A stretch of 64,000 nucleotides of DNA from Sporosarcina pasteurii (GTDB lineage Bacteria > Bacillota > Bacilli > Bacillales_A > Planococcaceae), in NCBI RefSeq assembly GCF_041295575.1, contig NZ_CP160452.1, forward strand, positions 682,001-746,000, read 5' to 3'. Below the pieces are notes generated by a model that did not search any database, was not told the DNA's origin, and saw only the letters and a program-made list of their open reading frames with translations. A program made the position numbers and the translations under genes. Shown here piece after piece: positions 29,220 to 36,639 of this stretch (the stretch's first letter is position 1; the number at the start of each line of letters is the position of its first letter).

Positions 29220-29246
29220 TTAATTAGTTTGCTGGATAAACGAATT
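29220..29246. promoter_or_regulatory. ROK-type operator before the larA-like gene
   Basis: TTAATTAGTTTGCTGGATAAA followed by CGAATT matches, half-site for half-site, the reverse complement of the uxaC site (TTAATTAGTTTG-N5-TAAAC). It lies about 100 bp before the gene. TATAAT at 29278-29283 is a possible -10 without a good -35. Confidence 0.5.
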
Positions 29247-29342
29247 GTTTTTTGTGAGTATTGGCAATCAAATACCGTATAATAAGAAGAATAAAACATG
29301 CAGCAGGCCGAGACAGATGCAATGATTAAGGAGGAAATTCAC

Positions 29343-30611
29343 ATGAGCATTCTCAACGAACTACTAAAAGATATACCAGTACCTAAAATGTTGAAAGTAC
29401 GTCAATCATTTGATGATACAAAATTAGACGATGTAGATGGCGCGTTGAATGAAGCATTACAAAAAGAAGAAATTCGCAGGACCGTAAAACCAGGCATGGA
29501 GATTGCAGTAGCTGTTGGTAGCCGCGGCGTGGACCAAATCGTCGAGGTGACCAGAAGAACAATTACATATTTAAAAGAACTTGGGGCAAAGCCTTTTATC
29601 GTTCCAAGTATGGGAAGTCACGGCGGTGCAACTGCGGAAGGACAAACGGCAGTTCTTGCACATTTAGGTGTAACGGAAGAGTCGGTTGGTGCTGAGATTC
29701 GTTCATCTATGGAAGTTGTGGAGATCGGAAAATTAGAGAACGGACTGCCAGTTTACGTGGATAAACTCGCTTCACAGGCAGATGGTATCGTTGTAATTAA
29801 CCGCGTGAAACCACACACAGCATTTAGAGGAACTGTTGAAAGCGGTATTATGAAAATGATTGCTATCGGTTTAGGGAAACAAAGAGGGGCAGAAACATGC
29901 CACCAGCTCGGTTTCGAACATATGGGCAAACATATTATTTTAATGGCTTCGATGATCCTGGAAAAAATGCCTGTATTATTTGGCGTTGCGACAGTTGAAA
30001 ATGCTTTTGATAAAGTTGCGCATGTTGAGGTTTTATTACCAGATGAAATCGAAACGCGTGAAACAGAGCTTCAAAAAATGGCGAAACAATTATTACCTAA
30101 AATTAATTTCGAGAAAATTGATGTACTTGTGATTGATGAAATTGGTAAAAATATTAGCGGCGACGGAATGGATCCGAATATTACTGGACGCTATCCAACG
30201 CCTTACGCGCACGGTGGACCGGAAGTTAATAAAATGGTAGTGCTTGATTTGACACCAGAAACAGAAGGAAATGCGAACGGTGTTGGAACAGCTGACTTTA
30301 CGACAAGACGCCTTGTTGATAAAACAGATTGGGATGCAACGTATGCAAACGGCCTTACTTCAACGGTTGTAGCTCCTACGAAAGCAGCGACGACATTGGC
30401 AAACGATAAACTTGCAATTAAGGCTGCGATTAAAACATGTAATATTTTAGACTTTACACAAGTTAGAATGGTACGTATCAAAAATACGTTAGAAATTGGT
30501 GAAATTGAAGTTTCGGAAGCGTATCTCGAAGACGTGAAGGCCCATCAATATATGGAACAAATCACGGATTTATATGAACTGTCATTTGATGATGAAGGAA
30601 ATTTAGCGTAA
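29343..30611 (+). CDS. LarA-superfamily nickel-dependent epimerase, proposed D-mannonate/D-gluconate 2-epimerase
   Basis: 422 residues from ATG 29343 (RBS AAGGAGGAA; the frame opens 45 bp earlier without an RBS). Key positions follow the LarA pattern: His93 (GSHGG), His158 (KPHTAF), Lys171 (ESGIMKM) and His187 (AETCH). Their spacing of 65-13-16 compares with 66-10-16 in lactate racemase (His108, His174, Lys184, His200), where they serve catalysis, NPN attachment and nickel binding. The superfamily includes D-gluconate 2-epimerases. With a mannonate-type SDR and a gluconokinase directly downstream, C2 epimerisation of mannonate to gluconate is the best proposal. Lactate racemization is less likely given the neighbours. 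Confidence 0.82.
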   Translation: MSILNELLKDIPVPKMLKVRQSFDDTKLDDVDGALNEALQKEEIRRTVKPGMEIAVAVGSRGVDQIVEVTRRTITYLKELGAKPFIVPSMGSHGGATAEGQTAVLAHLGVTEESVGAEIRSSMEVVEIGKLENGLPVYVDKLASQADGIVVINRVKPHTAFRGTVESGIMKMIAIGLGKQRGAETCHQLGFEHMGKHIILMASMILEKMPVLFGVATVENAFDKVAHVEVLLPDEIETRETELQKMAKQLLPKINFEKIDVLVIDEIGKNISGDGMDPNITGRYPTPYAHGGPEVNKMVVLDLTPETEGNANGVGTADFTTRRLVDKTDWDATYANGLTSTVVAPTKAATTLANDKLAIKAAIKTCNILDFTQVRMVRIKNTLEIGEIEVSEAYLEDVKAHQYMEQITDLYELSFDDEGNLA

Positions 30612-30632
30612 ACATTTTAGGAGGATTTTCAC

Positions 30633-31403
30633 ATGAGCAATTTATTCGATTTGACCGGAAAAACAGCTGTCGCGATTGGCGGAAATAGTGTATTAGGTTC
30701 AGCAATGGTTAAAGGGTTAGCAGACCAAGGTGCACAAGTAGCTGTCGTTGGCCGGAATTTAGAAACAGCAGAAGAAGTTGTACAAGATATTATCGCAAAA
30801 GGCGGTAAAGCGAAAGCGTTCCAAGCTGACGTGATTTCAAAAGAATCTCTAAAGAACGTTGCAAAAGAAATTGAAGCTTGGTCAGGCGGCTGGGATATTT
30901 TATTAAACGCACCTGGAACAAATAGTCCGACACCATTTTTTGAAATAGAAGAAGACGAGTGGGACCATATTTTAGACGTGAACTTAAAAGGCATTATGTT
31001 GACAACGCAAGTGTTCGCTGAAAGAATGATTGAACAAGAAAGAAAAGGTAGCATTATTAATATTTCATCCGTATCATCAACAACGCCATTATCAAGAGTC
31101 TTTACATACTCCGTATCTAAAGCTGGCGTAAACAATATGACACAGTTTTTAGCGCGTGAATTTGCACCGCACGGCATCCGTGTAAACGCAATTATTCCAG
31201 GATTCTTCCCGGCGGAACAAAACCGTAAAATTTTAAGTGAAGAACGTATTGCATCAATCATGGGCCATACGCCAATGGATCGTTTTGGAAAACCAGAGGA
31301 GCTTGCAGGTACAGCTGTTTGGCTTGCTTCAGACGAAGCATCTGGCTTCGTTACAGGAACGCTAATCCGTGTAGACGGTGGTTTCGGTGCGATGACAATT
31401 TAA
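30633..31403 (+). CDS. SDR-family D-mannonate oxidoreductase / fructuronate reductase-like
   Basis: 256 residues. The cofactor loop is GGNSVLGSAM (16-25), with the catalytic Ser region SSVSS, Tyr159 and Lys163 (YSVSK). The C-terminal half, PGFFPAEQNRKIL...MDRFGKPEELAGTAVWLASDEASGFVTG, closely resembles the Bacillus UxuB (YjmF) type. This supports interconversion of D-fructuronate and D-mannonate with NAD(P)H. It starts 21 bp after the LarA-like gene with RBS AGGAGGA, in the same transcript. Gluconate 5-dehydrogenase activity is the alternative. Confidence 0.82.
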   Translation: MSNLFDLTGKTAVAIGGNSVLGSAMVKGLADQGAQVAVVGRNLETAEEVVQDIIAKGGKAKAFQADVISKESLKNVAKEIEAWSGGWDILLNAPGTNSPTPFFEIEEDEWDHILDVNLKGIMLTTQVFAERMIEQERKGSIINISSVSSTTPLSRVFTYSVSKAGVNNMTQFLAREFAPHGIRVNAIIPGFFPAEQNRKILSEERIASIMGHTPMDRFGKPEELAGTAVWLASDEASGFVTGTLIRVDGGFGAMTI

Positions 31404-31429
31404 ATGAATTGGACGCAGGAACGTTAATC

Positions 31430-31462
31430 AAAAGCTTTGGAGAACATTCCAAAGCTTTTTCT
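31430..31462 (+). terminator. Terminator/attenuator between the SDR gene and gntK
   Basis: AAAGCTTTGG (31431-31440) pairs with CCAAAGCTTT (31449-31458), followed by TTC and TTTTC. Because the kinase begins 30 bp later without an obvious promoter, partial read-through is likely. Confidence 0.7.
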
Positions 31463-31493
31463 TTTCAATACAATGAGAGTAAGGTGAAAAGTA

Positions 31494-32966
31494 ATGTCGA
31501 AAGAACTTGTACTTGCACTGGATATCGGTACGACGAGTGCGAAAGCAGTTATATTTGAACAAAATGGTAAACTTGTTGCAGAAGCTGAAAGAATGATAAC
31601 TTCTCATTATCCGCAACCGGATTGGGTAGAACAGGATCCGGTGGAAATAGAAGCTGCCTCTAGGGGCGCTATTAAGGATGTCTTGGAAAAAGGGAATGTG
31701 GATGCAAATCATTTAGTCTCGGTTGGCCTATGTGCGGCAATGCATTCTCTTATTTGCATCAATGAACAATTTGAACCTTTATCGCCAGTAATGATTTGGG
31801 CGGATGGTCGAAGCAGTGAACAAGCGCGTGCACTGCGTGAAACAGTCGGAGATGAAGTTTACGCAAATACAGGATTGCCGAACCATCCGATGTCCCCGTT
31901 TAGTAAATTGCTATGGATGAAGGAGACGAATTTCGAACCTTACCAGCAGGCAGCTTACTTTATGTCTGCAAAGGAATATGTCATCCAAAAATGGTTTGGC
32001 GTTCGTGTCATTGATTATTCTATGGCGTCAGCAACAGGCATGTTTAATGTGAAGGAATTCGATTGGGACAAACAAGCGCTAGCATTGAGTGGCGTAAATG
32101 CCGAACAACTTTCTAAAATTGTAGCGCCAACAGAAAAATTAACAGGACTCGATGAAGCAATTGCGAAGGAAATGGGTATTCCAGCAGATCTTCCATTTGT
32201 CATTGGCGCTGCTGATGGGCAGTTAGCAAACTTAGGTAGTGGTGCTATTTCACCTGGTGAAGTAGCGATTTCAGCAGGAACGAGCGGTGCAATTCGCCAA
32301 ATGATGAAAGGTTTTAAAGTAAGCGAAGACCAAGAAGTATTTTGCTATGCATTTACGGATGAATTATCGATTATTGGTGGGCCAACAAATAACGGCGGTA
32401 TCGCACTCCAATGGTTAAAAGAATTGATTGAGTATGAAGGCAGTTTTGAGCAATTAACTGCCGAAGCGGAAAAGGTTGCACCGGGGGCGGAAGGGGTATT
32501 ATTCCTACCTTATATTAACGGAGAAAGAGCACCGGTATGGCGTCAAGAAGCGAAAGGAAATTTCTTCGGACTGTCCATTACGCATAAAAAAGAACATTTA
32601 GTCCGTGCAGTGTTGGAAGGCATTACGTATAATTTATTCCACATCGGCATTGCGTTAGAAAAGCAGGCGGGCGAAACGAAGAAGATTTATGTCAATGGTG
32701 GACTTGCAAGATCACCTCTTTGGGTACAGATGCTGGCGGATGTCTTTGGGAAAGAAGTTTATTTATCGGAAAGTCATCATAGTGCCGCTTGGGGTGCTGC
32801 GTGGACAGCATTATACGCAACTGGGAAAGTTGCATCTTTAGAAGATATTAAGCAAAATATCCCGATTGAAGCAATCATTCAGCCGAATATGGACAATCAT
32901 ACATTCTACAAAGAGAACTTCGATAAATATATCAACATTGCCAATGATTTAAAGAAGTATTTTTGA
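31494..32966 (+). CDS. gntK: Gluconokinase, FGGY family
   Basis: 490 residues, FGGY length. The N-terminal phosphate loop is LALDIGTTSAKAV (7-19); GLPNHPMSPFSKLLWMKE and VIDYSMASATGMFNV are the sugar-domain segments typical of Bacillus GntK rather than of xylulokinase. GAADGQLANLGSGA and SAGTSGAIR form the ATP site. It phosphorylates D-gluconate to 6-phosphogluconate, the substrate of Gnd at 21264. This assignment is what turns the LarA-like and SDR genes into a coherent route. Xylulokinase is the main alternative annotation and fits the motifs less well. Confidence 0.85.
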   Translation: MSKELVLALDIGTTSAKAVIFEQNGKLVAEAERMITSHYPQPDWVEQDPVEIEAASRGAIKDVLEKGNVDANHLVSVGLCAAMHSLICINEQFEPLSPVMIWADGRSSEQARALRETVGDEVYANTGLPNHPMSPFSKLLWMKETNFEPYQQAAYFMSAKEYVIQKWFGVRVIDYSMASATGMFNVKEFDWDKQALALSGVNAEQLSKIVAPTEKLTGLDEAIAKEMGIPADLPFVIGAADGQLANLGSGAISPGEVAISAGTSGAIRQMMKGFKVSEDQEVFCYAFTDELSIIGGPTNNGGIALQWLKELIEYEGSFEQLTAEAEKVAPGAEGVLFLPYINGERAPVWRQEAKGNFFGLSITHKKEHLVRAVLEGITYNLFHIGIALEKQAGETKKIYVNGGLARSPLWVQMLADVFGKEVYLSESHHSAAWGAAWTALYATGKVASLEDIKQNIPIEAIIQPNMDNHTFYKENFDKYINIANDLKKYF

Positions 32967-33056
32967 TTCTTCTTGGGCCCTTATTTGTTATGATGATTGT
33001 AACTGTTACGTGAGAATACCCTTAACTTTTATGAAAAACTAATTTAGTACGAGCGT

Positions 33057-33105
33057 ACGGGATGCTGATATTGTTTTACTTTACCATCAGCTATCCCGTT
33101 TTTTA
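33057..33105 (+). terminator. Terminator after gntK
   Basis: ACGGGATGCTGAT (33057-33069) pairs with ATCAGCTATCCCGT (33086-33099), followed by six T. It lies only 32 bp before larB, whose promoter must then be within or read through this region. Confidence 0.75.
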
Positions 33106-33136
33106 TCATCATTTATAAATAAGGTGAGTGAGATCA

Positions 33137-33892
33137 ATGGAAGAAATTTTAAAGCAAGTTCAATTAGGTACTTTAAGTATAGAAGAAGCAAAAGGAAAGC
33201 TCGCAACGTATGAAAATTTAGGATTTGCAAAAGTGGACCATCATCGTAAAAAACGTCAAGGCTTTCCAGAGACGATATACGGTGAGGGTAAGACAGCTGA
33301 GCAAATTACTACCATCATCACTGCAATTCAAGCGCATGGGGATGACATATTAGTCACAAGGATTTCAGGCGAGAAAGCGACAGAAGTAAGAAGTACACAT
33401 CCTGAATTAATTTACAATGAGATTGCTGAAATTTTATATACACGTAATGAACGGAAAAATCGTTTTGCAAATGGTTTTATTGCAGTATTATGTGCAGGCA
33501 CGTCAGATTTAAGAGTTGCTGAAGAAGCGGCTGTTACTGCTGAGGCATTTGGTTGTGAAGTTCGTCGATTTTATGATGTTGGAGTAGCTGGAATTCATCG
33601 ATTACTAGATAATATCGAAGAAATTCAGCAAGCGACGGTTTCAATAACAGTGGCAGGGATGGAAGGAGCACTACCGAGCGTCGTCGGTGGACTTGTTTCA
33701 CATCCAGTGATTGCCGTCCCGACAAGTGTGGGTTACGGTGCGAATTTTAATGGTTTATCGGCATTACTCACGATGCTTAATTCTTGTGCATCAGGCATTA
33801 GCGTTGTAAATATCGACAATGGATACGGGGCAGCGTACAGTGCTGCGTTGATTCATCGATTGGCACAACCAACAGAAGAGGGGCAGTCATAA
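33137..33892 (+). CDS. larB: LarB, pyridinium-3,5-biscarboxylate mononucleotide synthase
   Basis: 251 residues from ATG 33137 (RBS AAGGTGAG). The C-terminal half is PurE-like: GFIAVLCAGTSDLRVAEEAAVTAEAFGCEVRRFYDVGVAGIHR and VAGMEGALPSVVGGLVSHPVIAVPTSVGYG are diagnostic. LarB carboxylates and hydrolyses nicotinic acid adenine dinucleotide to start nickel-pincer nucleotide synthesis. Its TAA overlaps the ATG of larC2 by one base. A decayed second larB lies at about 42570. Confidence 0.95.
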   Translation: MEEILKQVQLGTLSIEEAKGKLATYENLGFAKVDHHRKKRQGFPETIYGEGKTAEQITTIITAIQAHGDDILVTRISGEKATEVRSTHPELIYNEIAEILYTRNERKNRFANGFIAVLCAGTSDLRVAEEAAVTAEAFGCEVRRFYDVGVAGIHRLLDNIEEIQQATVSITVAGMEGALPSVVGGLVSHPVIAVPTSVGYGANFNGLSALLTMLNSCASGISVVNIDNGYGAAYSAALIHRLAQPTEEGQS

Positions 33893-34362
33893 TGTCAGTC
33901 ATTCATCCGCCAAATCATGCGCATATTGATGATGCCATGTTTAAAGTTGAAGTCAATTTAGATGATATTTCCGGTGAGATTTTAGGGTATGTGATGGATT
34001 TATTAATCGATGCCGGGGCAAATGATGTTTATTATACACCGATTTATATGAAAAAAAATCGGCCAGCGATATTGTTACAACTTCTTTGTTCAAAATCCAA
34101 ATTGAATAAAATGAAGGAAATCCTCTTCCAGGAAACGACTACCCTGGGTGTACGGTATTATCCTTTAACAGTCCATCGAATGGAAAGAAGCTTTCGAAAA
34201 GTTTCGACCAAATGGGGAGAGGTTACTGTTAAAGAAGGGATATTGGATGGGCAAGTGATTAAGAGTTCTCCAGAATTTGAGGAATGCAAAGAAATTGCCG
34301 AAGCCAATCATGTTCCACTTAAACATGTTTATGAAGAAGTTTGGAAAAAGTTATCGGAGTGA
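33892..34362 (+). CDS. larC2: LarC C-terminal part (LarC2), encoded separately
   Basis: 156 residues. FKVEVNLDDISGEILGYVMDLLIDAGANDVYYTPIYMKKNRPA and TTLGVRYYPLTVHRMER correspond to the C-terminal, CTP-binding domain of LarC. It begins with its own ATG overlapping the larB stop (TAATG), so it is translated by coupling to LarB and not by frameshifting from larC1, which lies 9 kb upstream. The two halves presumably associate as a heteromer. The first 15 residues before FKVEV resemble a linker. Confidence 0.9.
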   Translation: MSVIHPPNHAHIDDAMFKVEVNLDDISGEILGYVMDLLIDAGANDVYYTPIYMKKNRPAILLQLLCSKSKLNKMKEILFQETTTLGVRYYPLTVHRMERSFRKVSTKWGEVTVKEGILDGQVIKSSPEFEECKEIAEANHVPLKHVYEEVWKKLSE

Positions 34363-34393
34363 TTTCATCATTAACGATACGCTTTTTAGTCGT

Positions 34394-34418
34394 AAAAGCC
34401 GTTCTCCGTAACGGCTTT
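34394..34418 (+). terminator. Hairpin after larC2, possible weak terminator
   Basis: AAAAGCCGTT (34394-34403) pairs with AACGGCTTT (34410-34418), followed by CACATT, so no real T run. The same stem sequence recurs at 45804-45826. Confidence 0.45.
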
Positions 34419-34507
34419 CACATTAATCAACGACATTGCACTGTTTTATAGATGACCATTAAATAGGGCGGCAACCGATCTATCCGTCTTTGTTTAGGCA
34501 AGACTCA

Positions 34508-35182
34508 TTAAAAATTACTGTCCATCACTTCGTCCCACCGTGATTTTGCTTCTTTTTTCAAGCTATGAATATGCATGGTTATCGTATCTGTAAAGGCGTT
34601 TAAATTACGGTCTTTTAATGCTTTTATTAAATTCCAATGATCCTTATGTCTGGCAATTGTGCTTTCTAACGATGTTGAGTAAACAATACGAGATAAGGAA
34701 ACATGCGTATTTAAGGAATTGTAAATCTGTTTTACATTTGCATTGTTTGCTAATTCAACTAATGTTTTATGCAATCGAATATCTAATTCCAAATACTCTT
34801 CAAAGGGAAATGGGCTTAAATCAAGCAAATTATCCATATTAACTACAATTTCAGTGCATTCGTCGATTTGTCTTTTGGCAGCGCTTTCAATTATTTGCTC
34901 AGCTGCCCATTTTTCAATCATTAAACGTGCATCGAGAATGTCAGTAAATTCATTAAAACTTAATTGTGAGACGTATGTTCCTTTGCGTGGAATCACTTCA
35001 ATGAGCCCTTCATGTACCAATTGGTTAATCGCATCTTTAACAGGGGATCGGCTTACTCCGAAAGTATCTGCTAAAGTTAGGATATCTAATTTATCACCGG
35101 GTAAATACTCTCTGCTAATAATACTTTTACGAAGAATATCGTAAACTTGTTTTGTTAATGAGGACGTTTCGATTTTGATCAT
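34508..35182 (-). CDS. GntR-family regulator, FCD (FadR) subfamily
   Basis: 224 residues. A winged helix (residues about 8-72, GDKLDILTLADTFGVSRSPVKDAINQLVHEGLIEVIPRKGTYVS) is followed by an all-helical FCD ligand domain with Asp/His metal-site residues (ELDIRLHKTLVEL, HKDHWNLIKAL, MHIHSL). It is divergent from the second TRAP locus. A near-perfect palindrome overlapping that locus's promoter is its likely operator. Effectors of this family are usually sugar acids or other carboxylates. Confidence 0.9.
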   Translation of the reverse strand: MIKIETSSLTKQVYDILRKSIISREYLPGDKLDILTLADTFGVSRSPVKDAINQLVHEGLIEVIPRKGTYVSQLSFNEFTDILDARLMIEKWAAEQIIESAAKRQIDECTEIVVNMDNLLDLSPFPFEEYLELDIRLHKTLVELANNANVKQIYNSLNTHVSLSRIVYSTSLESTIARHKDHWNLIKALKDRNLNAFTDTITMHIHSLKKEAKSRWDEVMDSNF

Positions 35183-35373
35183 ATCTATCGATCTCCTTTA
35201 TAAGTCTTTCATGTGTCATGTAAAATGTTACAAGTAGTTATGCATATTGATTGCACCAATATTATAGCTACTTACCATTTGAAAATCAATTTGATGAATT
35301 TTGAAAATGGTAGGTTGCGAATATTATTATCAATACGTAATGCTTTTTGTACGTAATATATATTAAAAGCATA

Positions 35374-35427
35374 TTGACAAACGTATACTTGTCGACTAGT
35401 ATGTTAGGTATATTGAAAGCGCTTTCC
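35374..35427 (+). promoter_or_regulatory. Promoter with GntR palindrome and cre, second TRAP locus
   Basis: TTGACA (35374-35379), 17 bp, TAGTAT (35397-35402). ATACTTGTCGACTAGTAT (35385-35402) is an 18-bp palindrome with one mismatched pair and a TTGTCGAC core typical of FCD-GntR operators; it covers the spacer and -10. The cre box TGAAAGCGCTTTCC (35414-35427, one mismatch) lies just downstream of the start site. Both would repress. The rest of 35183-35373 is AT-rich without a gene. Confidence 0.75.
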
Positions 35428-35491
35428 GTTTAGGGAGTTTTCAGTAAAAATATTTGTATTTGAAAATTATAGAAAAGGGGAGGATTTTGAA

Positions 35492-36517
35492 GTGAAGAGA
35501 AATTTGTGGATTGCTGTACTATTTATTTTAACTAGTTTATTAATTGTTGCTTGTGGAGATGTGGACTCAGATACTGGATCTGATTCTGGTGGAAAAAAAG
35601 TTGTTATTAAAGTTGCAAATAACTTTGGAATCGATCATCCACATAATGTTGCGATACTAGAAAAGTTTAAGCCGATTGCTGAGAAAGAATCTAATGGAAC
35701 ATTAGAAATTCAAATTTTCGAAAATAATAAATTAGGCGCGGAATTAGAAACATTTGATGGCGTAAGAAATGGAACAATTGAAATGGCTATCGCCGGTACA
35801 ACTGTATCAGGTAATCCGGAAAAACTAAAGGTTGGTGACTGGCCTTTCTTATTTGAAAATTTAGATCATGCCAAGGCAGCTTATACTGGGGAAGTTGGCG
35901 CGGAAGTCGCTGAGGAATTAGAAGAGAAAACAGGCGTGAAAGTATTAGGTTGGGCCGCAAATGGTTTCCGTGCATTTAGTAGCCATGAGCCAGTTGAAAG
36001 TATGGAGGACTTTAAAACTTATAGATTAAGAATGCCAGATTTACCAGAATATATTGCTATTGGAGAAAGTTTAAACGCGAATGTAATTTCTTTACCGTTT
36101 TCAGAAATATTTACTGCATTGGAACAAAAAGTTGCGGATGGACAGGATAACCCAATATCTACTTTAGTGGCAAATGGTTTCTATGAGGTTCAAGAAAACG
36201 TTTTACTTTCCAACCATGTTTTCAGTCCTAACCTATATGTGATTAATGGAGACTTGTGGGAAAATAAATTAACAGATGAACAAAGAAATGCAATTGAAAA
36301 AGCAGCTCAAGCTTCTACCGAATACCAATGGCAGTTATATGGTGAAAGCGTTGAAAATGATATTGCATTCTTAAAAGAAGAAGGTTTAACTGTCACTGAA
36401 CCTAGTAAAGAGTTCAGACAGGATATGGTTGATGCGATGGAGCCGTTCTTTGCAGAGCGTAAAGAAAAATATACTTGGGCAGAAGAAATGTTACAGAAAA
36501 TTAAAGATCTAAAATAA
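35492..36517 (+). CDS. dctP: TRAP transporter substrate-binding lipoprotein, DctP family (second system)
   Basis: 341 residues; lipobox LIVAC with Cys21, then an Asp/Ser/Gly-rich linker. The core TYRLRMPDLPEYIAIGESLNANVISLPFSEIFTALEQKVADGQDNP carries the conserved Arg and Asn for a carboxylate ligand. GTG start after AAGGGGAGG. It is unusually separated from its permease genes (40547-42363) by four metabolic or regulatory genes. The neighbouring YiaK-type reductase suggests a keto-gulonate-like ligand, as in E. coli YiaMNO. Confidence 0.91.
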   Translation: MKRNLWIAVLFILTSLLIVACGDVDSDTGSDSGGKKVVIKVANNFGIDHPHNVAILEKFKPIAEKESNGTLEIQIFENNKLGAELETFDGVRNGTIEMAIAGTTVSGNPEKLKVGDWPFLFENLDHAKAAYTGEVGAEVAEELEEKTGVKVLGWAANGFRAFSSHEPVESMEDFKTYRLRMPDLPEYIAIGESLNANVISLPFSEIFTALEQKVADGQDNPISTLVANGFYEVQENVLLSNHVFSPNLYVINGDLWENKLTDEQRNAIEKAAQASTEYQWQLYGESVENDIAFLKEEGLTVTEPSKEFRQDMVDAMEPFFAERKEKYTWAEEMLQKIKDLK

Positions 36518-36524
36518 TTCTCAA

Positions 36525-36560
36525 AGGGGAATGTCCTACAGAGGCATTCCCCTGTATTTA
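36525..36560 (+). terminator. Hairpin after dctP, probable partial terminator
   Basis: AGGGGAATG (36525-36533) pairs with CATTCCCCT (36545-36553), followed by GTATTT. It probably raises the amount of binding protein relative to downstream genes. Confidence 0.65.
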
Positions 36561-36639
36561 AACCAATATTTCGTTTGGATTTTTAAATATATTTCACGCT
36601 TGAATAACAAATCGTTGTAGTTGAGAGGGGAATCGTCCA

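Noticed and set aside
31494-32966. Calling the FGGY kinase a xylulokinase
   Set aside because: The HPMSPFSKLLW and SLASA/SMASATGM-type segments fit Bacillus gluconokinase better, and no xylose isomerase is nearby.
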